Source of the DNA: Candidatus Poribacteria bacterium
GTDB lineage: Bacteria > Poribacteria > WGA-4E > WGA-3G
Reading direction: 5' to 3'
Length of the DNA stretch: 28,639 bases
Assembly: GCA_007571355.1 (NCBI GenBank)
Contig: RKRO01000545.1
Location: 1-28,639, forward strand
In this document: positions 6,602-15,200 of the stretch, piece after piece
Numbering within the stretch: the first letter of the stretch is position 1
Layout of the letters: every line of letters starts with the position of its first letter
The notes under the pieces: model-generated
Told to the model about the DNA's origin: nothing
The model's input: the letters and a program-made list of their open reading frames with translations, nothing else
Databases searched by the model: none
Position numbers and translations under genes: made by a program

Positions 6602-8236
6602 ATGAAAGTTGTTGATGCAGTTGCAAAAGTCCTTAAAGCGGAAGGTGTGGAATACCTGTTCGCCTATCCTGTGAACCCGATAATTGAAGCGGCGGCGAAA
6701 TTAGACATCCGTACGATTATCGTTAGACAGGAACGGATCGGACTCCACATGGCGGACGCGATGAGCCGGATGACCTCTGGGGAGAAAATTGGCGTGTTCT
6801 GTATGCAGAGCGGTCCCGGTTCTGAGAACGCGTTTGGTGGTGTCGCGCAAGCCTACGGCGATTCCGCGCCAATCGTCGTTTTACCGATGGGATACGCCAG
6901 AACATTGGCGCAGATCCAACCCAATTTCAATTCCGCCCTGAACTATCGGCACGTGACGAAGTCGTGTGAACAAGTTACGTTACCCGGTGCTGTGCCGGAA
7001 GCATTGCGGCGTGCGTTTACACAAGCACGCAACGGTAGACCGCGGCCTGCACTCGTTGAGTTCCCATCCGACCTCTTTGGCGAAGAAATTCCCGAACCTT
7101 TTGAACCTGCGCCTGTTCCAATAGTACGTTATGGACCTGACGCAGCATCAATTGAGGCTGCCGCTGAGGCTCTACTTGCGGCAGACTGTCCGGTAATCTA
7201 CGCAGGTCAAGGTGTCCATTATGCAAAAGCGTGGGATTCTTTGAAGGCATTGGCGGAACTTCTCAGCGCACCTGTGACAACGAGTTTAGGCGGTAAAAGT
7301 GCTTTTCCAGAAGATCACCCCTTGTCACTCGGTTCCGGGGGGCGTTCGATTCCGAAAACGGTGCATCATTTCCTCCAAAAAACGGATCTCCTTTTTGGTA
7401 TCGGGTGCAGTTTCACACGAACGCATTTCGGAGTCAAGATCCCAGAAGGCACACGTGTCATGCACGCCACGCTGGATCCCGCCGATATTAACAAAGATGT
7501 TCCGGTTGAAATTGCGCTTGTCGGTGATGCGGGTTTGATTTTGGAAGGTTTAGTAGAAGCCGTTCGCGAACGATCGGAGGGCGCGTCCGAAGAACGCATC
7601 GCTGCCACCACCGAAGAGATTCGTACTATCAAATCGGAGTGGCTTGAACAGTGGATGCCAAAACTCACCTCTGATGAAGTCCCGATGACTCCGTATCGCG
7701 TCATCTGGGACCTGCTGCGGACTGTTGATGTCAAAAACACGATTATCACGCACGATGCGGGGAGTCCACGCGATCAAATGTCGCCTTTCTGGCAGTCTAT
7801 TGCTCCGCTGACTTATATCGGTTGGGGAAAGACGACGCAGCTGGGTTACGGGCTCGGACTCGCCATGGGTGCGAAACTCGCCAGACCGGACGCGCTCTGT
7901 GTCAATGTCTGGGGCGATGCAGCGATAGGTTTCACCGGTATGGATTTCGAGACGGCGGTCCGTGAACGGATACCGATTCTCTCTGTCCTTTTCAATAACT
8001 TTTCTATGGCAATTGAGATTCCGATTATGCCTGTTTCTACCGAAAAATTCCGTAGTACAGACATCTCTGGCAACTACGCGGATATGGCGAAGGCGTTCGG
8101 TGGCTACGGTGAACGCGTCGAAACACCGGATCAGATTATTCCGGCTATCCAGCGCGGTATCCAAAAAACGCAGGAAGGTGTCCCTGCACTGCTTGAGTTT
8201 ATTACGGCGAAGGAAATTCAGATTTCCAGTTTCTAG
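6602..8236 (+). CDS. Thiamine diphosphate-dependent enzyme, acetolactate synthase-like
   Basis: The 544-aa product has the three-domain plan of the acetolactate synthase / benzoylformate decarboxylase family. The N-terminal pyrimidine-binding domain carries the activating Glu in VRQERIGLH (E44). A central domain spans roughly residues 185-330. The C-terminal domain carries the diphosphate/metal site from WGDAAIG (G438, D439) to NN (465-466). The usual GDG is GDA here. Such enzymes decarboxylate or ligate 2-oxo acids, or cleave them to an aldehyde or acyl group. The gene follows the two PhyH genes on the same strand, so it may act on a 2-oxo or 2-hydroxyacyl product; in peroxisomes PhyH is followed by a ThDP lyase, 2-hydroxyacyl-CoA lyase. 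That link is an inference. AAGGAA precedes the ATG by about 10 nt. Confidence 0.88.
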   Translation: MKVVDAVAKVLKAEGVEYLFAYPVNPIIEAAAKLDIRTIIVRQERIGLHMADAMSRMTSGEKIGVFCMQSGPGSENAFGGVAQAYGDSAPIVVLPMGYARTLAQIQPNFNSALNYRHVTKSCEQVTLPGAVPEALRRAFTQARNGRPRPALVEFPSDLFGEEIPEPFEPAPVPIVRYGPDAASIEAAAEALLAADCPVIYAGQGVHYAKAWDSLKALAELLSAPVTTSLGGKSAFPEDHPLSLGSGGRSIPKTVHHFLQKTDLLFGIGCSFTRTHFGVKIPEGTRVMHATLDPADINKDVPVEIALVGDAGLILEGLVEAVRERSEGASEERIAATTEEIRTIKSEWLEQWMPKLTSDEVPMTPYRVIWDLLRTVDVKNTIITHDAGSPRDQMSPFWQSIAPLTYIGWGKTTQLGYGLGLAMGAKLARPDALCVNVWGDAAIGFTGMDFETAVRERIPILSVLFNNFSMAIEIPIMPVSTEKFRSTDISGNYADMAKAFGGYGERVETPDQIIPAIQRGIQKTQEGVPALLEFITAKEIQISSF

Positions 8237-8238
8237 TT

Positions 8239-8293
8239 AGCTATCAGTTTTCGGCTATCGACTTTCAGCAAGAATGGCTATCAACTGATGGCT
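8239..8293 (+). repeat. Imperfect inverted repeat and GGCTATC words
   Basis: AGCTATCAGTT (8239-8249) and AACTGATGGCT (8283-8293) pair over 11 positions with one G-T pair. GGCTATC or AGCTATC occurs three times in between, with a further GGCTATA at the right arm. It sits between the ThDP gene stop and the ribosome binding site of the next gene. No T tract follows, so it is unlikely to be a terminator. Confidence 0.35.
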
Positions 8294-8313
8294 ATAAAAA
8301 AGGAGCCTCTGTT

Positions 8314-9084
8314 ATGAAACCGATTCTTATAGTTTTGTTCGTCATTGCGCTGAGTTTCAGTGCATGGGCAATAAATGATGATGACGCGCTCATGTTGTAT
8401 TTCACCTTTGACAAAGACGAAGGGGGCAAAGTTACAGATGTGAGTGGCAATAACCTTGAAGGCACCTTTGAAGGTGCAGTCTGGTCGAAAGATGGCAAAT
8501 TCGGTGGTGCCGTCCACCTCGAAGACAGTGAAAAGTTTGTAGAGGTTGACGCGGTCCCTGAGCTCGACATCACCGATGAACTCACGATTCAAGCGTGGTT
8601 TTTTCCCGAAGAATCTCAACCCGATTCTAATCTGATGGGACGCAGAAGCGCAGGAAACGTCGGCGGGTATTGCCTGCAATGGAGCGCGCAGTTTACCGGT
8701 GCTCCACAAATTGAAACGTGGATTAACATCGGGGGTTGGCAAGGTTCTCGAAACAAACAGACCATTAAACCGGCGTTAGAAGAGTGGCACCACGTCTCCA
8801 CTACCTACGATGGCGATATGATTCGCCAATATATTGATGGCGAACTGGATGTGGCATACGAACCGCCAGCGGGTAAGATTAACAGCATTGATGTTGTCTT
8901 CCGTATCGGCAAGGCGCAAACCGGATTGGCAGGGATGGTCGGCTTGGTTGATGAGGTAGCGATCTACAACCGCGCCCTCAGCGTTGAGGAAATCAACCAA
9001 GATATGGAAAACGGTGTCTTCTTTGCTGTGTCTCCACAGGACAAGCTCGCCACAACATGGGGGCAATTGAAGTTGAAAATGTAA
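8314..9084 (+). CDS. Exported LamG-domain protein, copy 1
   Basis: The 256-aa product begins with a signal peptide (MKPILIVLFVIALSFSAWA, cleavage likely after AWA). A single LamG / concanavalin A-like jelly-roll domain fills residues 25-225. Family marks are LMLYFTFDKDEGG, VHLEDSEKFVEV, TIQAWFFPE, EEWHHVSTTYDG, RQYIDGEL and GLVDEVAIYNRALS. These domains bind sugars or other ligands outside the cytoplasm. The C terminus ends in DKLATTWGQLKLKM, a tail shared with the next LamG protein. AAAGGAG lies 8 nt before the ATG. Confidence 0.86.
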   Translation: MKPILIVLFVIALSFSAWAINDDDALMLYFTFDKDEGGKVTDVSGNNLEGTFEGAVWSKDGKFGGAVHLEDSEKFVEVDAVPELDITDELTIQAWFFPEESQPDSNLMGRRSAGNVGGYCLQWSAQFTGAPQIETWINIGGWQGSRNKQTIKPALEEWHHVSTTYDGDMIRQYIDGELDVAYEPPAGKINSIDVVFRIGKAQTGLAGMVGLVDEVAIYNRALSVEEINQDMENGVFFAVSPQDKLATTWGQLKLKM

Positions 9085-9200
9085 CCAGATCCCTATTCTG
9101 TGTCATATCGGCAGCGGCAGAACGGTTGCCTGTTCCAGTTCTACCAGCGGGGTGGTGCTTATATCCGCCTTTCTATGCATTCTACAAGGAGGAATCACCG

Positions 9201-9989
9201 ATGAGAGCCAAGGTTCTTACGATACTATGCGTTTTTCTAAGTGTATCCCTCTGCTTCGCAGGTTACGCTGCGGGGGGGAAGGGGAATGTGAAACAACTCG
9301 GTAAGCAGCTATATGTCTGGCACTTCGACGAAGGTAAAGGGAACCAGAGCGAAGAGGCGACTGCCGGCTTGGTCGGCGAATTTAATGGGAATGTGAAATG
9401 GACTGAAGGTATCCTCGGTAAAGCCGTGGAGATGGCAGGCTCGGTTGGCAAAGCCGATTTTATAGAGGTTGCACATTCCGATGAAGTCGATATAGATGAA
9501 GCGATTACAATGATGGCATGGGTTTACCCCAATGAACTACCAGCAGGTGGTCAGGAAAACAAATTCACCATCTTCTTCAAGAATACCTATTATTTGCAGA
9601 TTGAACCCGGCGATGGGAAACTCGCTTACTATTTCTATGACACCAGTGCCCCCGGCTACCATATTTCTAATGGCAAGGTAAAAGCGAAAGAATGGAGCCA
9701 TGTTGCACTGGTCTGGGATGGCAGTGAAGCGCGTTTCTATATCAATGGTGAATCCGATGGCGCGGCTATCGCGCAAAAGGGACCTGGACGGAGCATGCCG
9801 GACAGATCGCTAAAATTCGGCGGTGAAAATAATGGGTGTTGCCCGCGTTTCTTTCAAGGACGGATTGACGAACTCATGTTGGCGAATTATCCGCTGACTG
9901 AAGCCGAACTCCAGAAAATCATCAACGATACGCTCGCTGTTTCCACTCGCGGTAAACTGACGACAACATGGGGCAATTTGAAGAAGTAA
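9201..9989 (+). CDS. Exported LamG-domain protein, copy 2
   Basis: The 262-aa product has a signal peptide (MRAKVLTILCVFLSVSLCFA) and one LamG / concanavalin A-like domain (about residues 35-245; LYVWHFDEGKG, DEAITMMAWVYP, KEWSHVALVWDG, RFYINGES, GRIDELMLANYPLTE). I chose ATG 9201 because AAGGAGG lies 8 nt upstream and a signal peptide follows at once; the frame is open further back, into the previous gene, without such a site. Identity to copy 1 is low, but the tail GKLTTTWGNLKK matches that of copy 1, which suggests a shared use of the C terminus. A terminator follows. Confidence 0.86.
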   Translation: MRAKVLTILCVFLSVSLCFAGYAAGGKGNVKQLGKQLYVWHFDEGKGNQSEEATAGLVGEFNGNVKWTEGILGKAVEMAGSVGKADFIEVAHSDEVDIDEAITMMAWVYPNELPAGGQENKFTIFFKNTYYLQIEPGDGKLAYYFYDTSAPGYHISNGKVKAKEWSHVALVWDGSEARFYINGESDGAAIAQKGPGRSMPDRSLKFGGENNGCCPRFFQGRIDELMLANYPLTEAELQKIINDTLAVSTRGKLTTTWGNLKK

Positions 9990-10015
9990 CAGCAATGTAA
10001 CTCGTTTTTAATGGG

Positions 10016-10044
10016 ATGGGCGGGATCTCATTCTCGCCCATTTT
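10016..10044 (+). terminator. Rho-independent terminator after the second LamG gene
   Basis: ATGGGCGGGA (10016-10025) pairs with TCTCGCCCAT (10032-10041) over ten positions with one G-T pair. The loop is six nt and the T run (10041-10044) is short. It lies 27 bp after the stop codon and probably ends the 3589-9989 cluster. Confidence 0.7.
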
Positions 10045-10086
10045 CGTTGCAAAATCACAGAAATCTGGATAAAATTGGTTATAGGA

Positions 10087-10725
10087 TTAAGGGAGTTCGG
10101 ATACAACCCTTTTCAGTGCCTCTTCTTGTTGCGCAAAAGTCTTAAGTTCTGGGTTGAGGTCTACTGCCTGTGTGAGCGAGTCTACCGCTTTTTGCGATTC
10201 ACCTTCTAAAGCATAGGCGCAGGCGAGGTTGTAATGGAGCAAAGCGGTTTTTGGAAAAATTTCGAGGGCGCGTAAACTCGACGCGCGGGCATCAGCAGGC
10301 AGATTCTGCCGGAGATACGCAGTTGTCAGGTTCACGTAGCCTTCGGCGATATTGGGTGCCATCTCAATCACTTTTTTGAAGTTTTCAACAGCCCGCGTAT
10401 ATTCCTCAGCATAGAGGTATGCTTGTCCGAGGTTGTTGTAAACAGAGGGTTCTTCCGTGAAGAAGAGCGTGCGCTGTTTATTTTTAATCGCTTTCTGATA
10501 CACCTCTATCGCTTGTTTTGCGTCATCGTTACGCATCAGAAAGGTCGCCTTTCGATAGTGGTCGTTGAACTGGGTTTGATGATGCCAGACCCAGATGAAC
10601 AACACCGTTACCGCAAGGCAAAAGGTCATACAGATAATTCTGAAGATTTTAGGGGTAGGTGCCTGTTCAGCGGCTTGTGTCTGTGTAGGTTCTTGCTCTG
10701 GAACCTGATTTTCATTGGAAGTCAT
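10087..10725 (-). CDS. Membrane-anchored TPR protein
   Basis: The 212-aa product has a short Pro/Gln/Glu-rich N terminus, one transmembrane helix at about residues 28-47 (FRIICMTFCLAVTVLFIWVW), and about four tetratricopeptide repeats from residue 57 on. Visible repeat helices include AKQAIEVYQKAIKN, PSVYNNLGQAYLYAEEYTRAVENFKKV and ALLHYNLACAYALEGESQKAVDSL. TPRs are protein-docking scaffolds; the partner is unknown. The repeats would face the periplasm if the short N terminus is cytoplasmic. The ribosome binding site is weak (GGAAAA). It is divergent from the following oxidoreductase gene and so is not in its operon. Confidence 0.82.
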   Translation of the reverse strand: MTSNENQVPEQEPTQTQAAEQAPTPKIFRIICMTFCLAVTVLFIWVWHHQTQFNDHYRKATFLMRNDDAKQAIEVYQKAIKNKQRTLFFTEEPSVYNNLGQAYLYAEEYTRAVENFKKVIEMAPNIAEGYVNLTTAYLRQNLPADARASSLRALEIFPKTALLHYNLACAYALEGESQKAVDSLTQAVDLNPELKTFAQQEEALKRVVSELP

Positions 10726-10815
10726 AATTTATTTTCCATGCTTCATAGACATGATTCATTCTATAGATATAAAATCTGTCCTTGTTTACTAAAGTGTACA
10801 GCATATATCAGGAAC

Positions 10816-10844
10816 CGATAATCTGATCGTAGGTCAGATTATCG
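10816..10844. promoter_or_regulatory. Perfect 11-bp inverted repeat before the second Gfo/Idh gene
   Basis: CGATAATCTGA (10816-10826) and TCAGATTATCG (10834-10844) flank a 7-nt centre. The right arm ends just before AAAGGA, the likely ribosome binding site, and 21 nt before the ATG at 10866. No T tract is present. It may be an operator for a dimeric repressor between the divergent genes, or an RNA hairpin in the leader. Confidence 0.55.
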
Positions 10845-10865
10845 CAAAGGATCCTAATTTAAAAT

Positions 10866-11915
10866 ATGAAAACTTACGGATTTGGTATTATTGGGTGCGG
10901 GATGATTGCTGACTTTCATTCCGCTGCGATTTCTGAATTAGAAAACGGTCAGCTCGTCGCAGTCAGTTCACGCAGTGCTGAAAATGCGAAACGGCTCACT
11001 GATCGTTACGATGTTGAGAGTTACACTGATTATACAGAGATGCTCAAACGGGAGGATCTCGATATCGTTTGCGTCTGTACGCCGAGTGGTGCGCACTTAG
11101 AACCCGCCGTTGCTGCAGCAGCAGCGGGGAAACACGTCGTCGTTGAAAAACCGTTAGAGATTACCCTCGAACGGTGCGATGCGATCATCGAAGCGTGCGA
11201 TGCAGCGGGCGTTCGACTCTGTGCTATCTTCAACTCCCGTTTCACTGAAAGTACGCGGCTCGTTAAATCTACGATTGAGAGCGGCCGTTTCGGCACGTTG
11301 ACCTTAGGCGATGCCTATATCAAATGGTACCGTTCGCAAGAGTATTACGACAGCGGCGGTTGGCGCGGCACATGGGATCTTGACGGCGGCGGTGCCCTCA
11401 TGAATCAGTCCATCCACGCCATTGATCTACTCCAGTATTTTATGGGCCCTGTCAAAGCCGTTCAAGCGTTCACCGATACATTGGCGCACGAGCGGATAGA
11501 GGTAGAAGATGCCGCGGTTGCCGCACTCCGTTTTGAAAACGGTGCGCTCGGGGTCATTGAAGGGACAACTGCTGCTTACCCGGGTATGCTCAAGAAAACC
11601 GAAATCTCTGGCACGAAAGGTACGGTCGTTTTAGCCGAAGAAGACATCGTGACCTGGGAATTCGACCCTGAATTCCCGGAAGATGCGGAAATCCGAGAGC
11701 GATTTGCCCAAAAAACAGACACCGGGGGCGGTGCATCCGACCCGCGTGCGATTAACCACGCAAACCATCGACGGCAGATGGAGAACCTTATGAACGGACT
11801 TGAGAACGATGCCTCACACCTCGTTGATGGCCGTGAGGGGCGCAAAGCCGTTGAGATTATCCTTGCTATCTATCAATCCAGTCGTGAAGGACGGATCGTT
11901 GAATTGCCGCTGTAA
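10866..11915 (+). CDS. Gfo/Idh/MocA family NAD(P)-dependent oxidoreductase
   Basis: The 349-aa product has a Rossmann nucleotide-binding start (YGFGIIGCGMIADFHSAAI, with the GxGxxA-like turn), the EKP motif (VVEKPLEI, Lys 95), and the family signature GGGALMNQSIHAIDLLQY with catalytic-type His 184. It keeps the classic motif that the first Gfo/Idh protein of this window has changed, so the two are not recent duplicates. It likely oxidises a sugar or polyol with NAD(P) in the cytoplasm; the substrate is not known. AAAGGA precedes the ATG. It faces the end of the large minus-strand operon. Confidence 0.9.
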   Translation: MKTYGFGIIGCGMIADFHSAAISELENGQLVAVSSRSAENAKRLTDRYDVESYTDYTEMLKREDLDIVCVCTPSGAHLEPAVAAAAAGKHVVVEKPLEITLERCDAIIEACDAAGVRLCAIFNSRFTESTRLVKSTIESGRFGTLTLGDAYIKWYRSQEYYDSGGWRGTWDLDGGGALMNQSIHAIDLLQYFMGPVKAVQAFTDTLAHERIEVEDAAVAALRFENGALGVIEGTTAAYPGMLKKTEISGTKGTVVLAEEDIVTWEFDPEFPEDAEIRERFAQKTDTGGGASDPRAINHANHRRQMENLMNGLENDASHLVDGREGRKAVEIILAIYQSSREGRIVELPL

Positions 11916-11966
11916 CAACTGAGCACATTGGGCAAATATAGAACATTCCACATCGCCCTTTTGACA

Positions 11967-12260
11967 TTATACCGTATTCTCTAAAATCTTCGCAACATTT
12001 TCAGCCATATACTCTTCGAGTTGATTCGCTTCAACGTTCAGGATTGCTAACTCTTCATTGAACTTTGTGAAACGTTCACCGCCGTCGAAATTGTCAACAA
12101 TCTGTTCGGAGACTCCGACGTATTGCCTGGGGTTCCGGTGATCACAGATATTAGAAATAAGACCTACCGAGCGAATTACCGGCTCCGAACGCGTTATATG
12201 GTACGCCTGCTGGCACAGTACGGATACCCCACGTTTCAGTCGTTGCATCATAGCCGACAC
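11967..12260 (-). CDS. Small hypothetical frame overlapping the 3' end of lptD
   Basis: This frame of 97 codons begins inside lptD in another frame (ATG 12260; further ATGs at 12251 and 12248) and continues about 180 bp beyond the lptD stop. The part beyond lptD (from RQYVGVSEQIVDNFDGG on) has a protein-like, acidic, helix-prone make-up (LEEYMAENVAKILENTV). There is no clear ribosome binding site and no start codon after the lptD stop except an ATG 16 codons from the end. It may be a real short gene, the remnant of a longer one, or chance. I recognise no family. Confidence 0.28.
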   Translation of the reverse strand: MSAMMQRLKRGVSVLCQQAYHITRSEPVIRSVGLISNICDHRNPRQYVGVSEQIVDNFDGGERFTKFNEELAILNVEANQLEEYMAENVAKILENTV

Positions 12261-15200
12261 CCATTGAGACTGCCGGTTCTTGGATAAGGTTCACCTGGAA
12301 GGTGAAGTCTTGACGAACGTTGTCATAAGGCGGGTCACGTTTGATACCGATGCGACTCCAAGAGAGTCGCAGATTCCAATCGTGTAGGTTCCGTGTCATA
12401 CTTAAACGCTGCTGATAGAACTGCCTATCAATCGGATAATAGATGACGCTTGCATCAAACTCCAAATTCCGATTGACACGGTAGCGCCCGGTGGCAGTAA
12501 TAGAGCGGGAAGCGCGCCTTGCAGTGTGCCGTTTACTAAAAGAACTTCCGATGCTGACGTTCCACGTCTGTCGTGTGTAGCGGATATTGGAACGGAAGCC
12601 AACCATCTTGAACTGTTTTCCATCAACAGGATGCGGATTCGGATCGTGCGTGGTACGGATTGTCATGTTCAGGCTTCGACTCGGGAGCGGAACGATGGTG
12701 AAATCACTTTCAATCGGTTCAAACTGACGCTCATATAACGGGTCGAATTCCGTGAAATCAGCAGTCAGGCGCGTATTAAGATAGAAGACACGGTGCGGCG
12801 ATTGGCTCCGCCGTGTCTTGATCTCAATTCCTGTGTTAAAGTTATAACTCAACCGCTTCCGTTCATAGAAATATGTGCTGGGACCAAAAGGATAGAGATT
12901 ATCGTCCCTATCAACAGCCGGCTGGTAATCGTATCGGAGCGTGGATTGCATTTCATGGCGCAATCTCCGTAACCCAGGGATAAAACTAACATCGTAGATA
13001 CGGAAAAGCGTATTTGAAGCAGAGCTGTTGAAACTGAAAACACCTCTAAAAATATTTCTGTTCTGATCTTGGTCTCGGTCATGCCAAATCATATTTGTGT
13101 TGAGGTTGAGGTTAAGCTGCAATTCTCGTAACGGTGTAACAAGAAGCGTCGACTGTTTACGGACATCAAAACCGAGATCCATGGTTTTCAGAGAGACCTT
13201 TCTCTCTTCGATGCCTTTATTGTTGCGAAAAGTGTCTCTGTAGAAGTTACCGAGCTCAATATCAAGGTCAAAACTGGCACTTTCGAGCGTTGGAAAGGCG
13301 AGCATTGAGAGGAACGGTGTATCCGTTTGGAGGTTCTCAGAAATCGTTACCATCCCCGCATTGAGGGTTTCAAAAAGTGGAAGCGAACTGAGCCGCATCC
13401 GTGAAAAATTCACGGTCAATCGCGGCAACTTCTGCAGCGATCTCGTGCCTTCGCCGGTAAAATCGTGGATGTGCCGGACTTCCAGCCGACTTGCGATGTC
13501 ACCGATGGTTTCTCGTGAAAATTTCAGGTTCCCATTCTCGTCACGATCTTCAAGATCAAAGGTGGATAAACCCGTTCCGTAGGTGAGTAGCGCGAAAGAG
13601 TTGAGTGTCGCTTCATTGGGGAGTTGATACTCCTCCTTATAACTCTCAGCCCGAAGTTCGGTTCGCCCCGTGAAACTGATGGGCCGCCTTCCTTCTTGAC
13701 GGTTATCCCAGGGCGTATAGATAGAATGTGTGTGGCCCCACCGCATTATATAGTTCTTACCGGTCCGGACAGCACCTTGCCGCTGGGCAGTATAGAGGTC
13801 TTTACCGAAGAAGTAGAGCTCACCGCGGAAGGTGCGCTTCCTATCAACTTTGATGAGACGAATCGATTTTTCAGTGCGTATGGGTCGCCTGCTTATCTCG
13901 CCTGCATATAAATTTTGTGCCTCTGATGCCACTGGACTCGGGTCTTCCCACCGCCCGCGAAATCCGTGTTTCCGATAAATTTTCAGTTCTTCTTCGGCTT
14001 CCGGCCCCTCGTCGGCAGATACACTGTCCTCGTCGGCTTCATTTTGATCTGGATCGCTACCGTTCTGTACGTTCTCTTCCCTTTGACGTTCCTCAGCGTC
14101 CTGTGTATCCTCAACATCCGGAGGCACCGGTTCTTGGACAGGTGCTTCTACTTTAGGTGCAGTCTCGGTTTCTTCTATTTGCGTCCCTTGTGTCGTCTCT
14201 TCAGGACCTGCCTCGGTTTCGGCTGCTGTTTCCACGGCTTCGGGATCCTGCTGCATTACGCCTTCATAAAACGTTTCCCATTCTGCTTCAAATTGCTCCG
14301 CAATTTCTTCAAAAGTCGGGCTATCTTCTTTTTTAATGAGTTGGAAGATGTAGAGTCCTTCAGGCATCGTGATAGGTCTACGTTCGGTGATGTCTCCGGG
14401 GTGCTCTAAGCGTCTGACAGACGATTGCCAAGAGGATTCCATCTCATTTAATGGCAAACCTTTGCCTTCATTGATTTCAGATAGTGTCGGTTGTGCTACA
14501 TTCACAAATTCGTCGGGAAGATCTTTCATTACGTCTGAGGGTATTTGTATAAGTTGTTCAAAGGGTTCACCATCTTGTGCCCGTTTGAGCATATCGTCAG
14601 CTAAGACGCGTAGTGCATCCTTTGTTTCATCGCTTGCAGTAATCGCGACATCGATTCGCCGTAGGCTAATCTCGCGTTCCCCGTAGACATCAATAATCTG
14701 TTCCGCCTTGAGAATGTGGAATGCGGATTCGGTTTGAATGATGGGACTAATTTCGCCTTCTTGAAGTGTGAAGGCAGCTGCTTCCAGGGTGGGATCAAGT
14801 TTGGGGTTACCTTCCGCGTCCATTTCGCCGCGGGCGAGGAAGCCGAGGTCGCCGCCCTCATAACGGGTTTCCGAATGGTCGGAATTCTGCTGCGCGAGTC
14901 CCGCAAAATCCGCGCCTTCTTCCTGGAGCTCCTTGAGAAGTGCATCGGCACGCTCTTTGGCCCGGTTAACATCGTCCTCAGTGATTTTATATTCAATAAA
15001 AATCTGCTTTAACCAATAACGGTCATATTTACCGTCGAGCCGATCTTGTAACTCCTGGGCCTTCTCCTGCAGCTTCGTGCGCTGGTTCGGCGTTGCGTCC
15101 GGCGGGATAGGAATATAAATTTCCTGAAATTTGGTATCCAAGAAGCGATACTTGCCTTCAAAACCGTAGCCCTGCCCGCGTCTGGCACTTCTATCGTAAA

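Noticed and set aside
11930..11965. Bidirectional terminator between the converging genes
   Set aside because: Only GGGC and GCCC pair, across a loop of about 21 nt; the stem is too weak to call.
13966..14409. 147-codon frame opposite lptD
   Set aside because: It is the mirror of the Glu/Pro-rich linker of lptD; such biased codons leave the other strand open.
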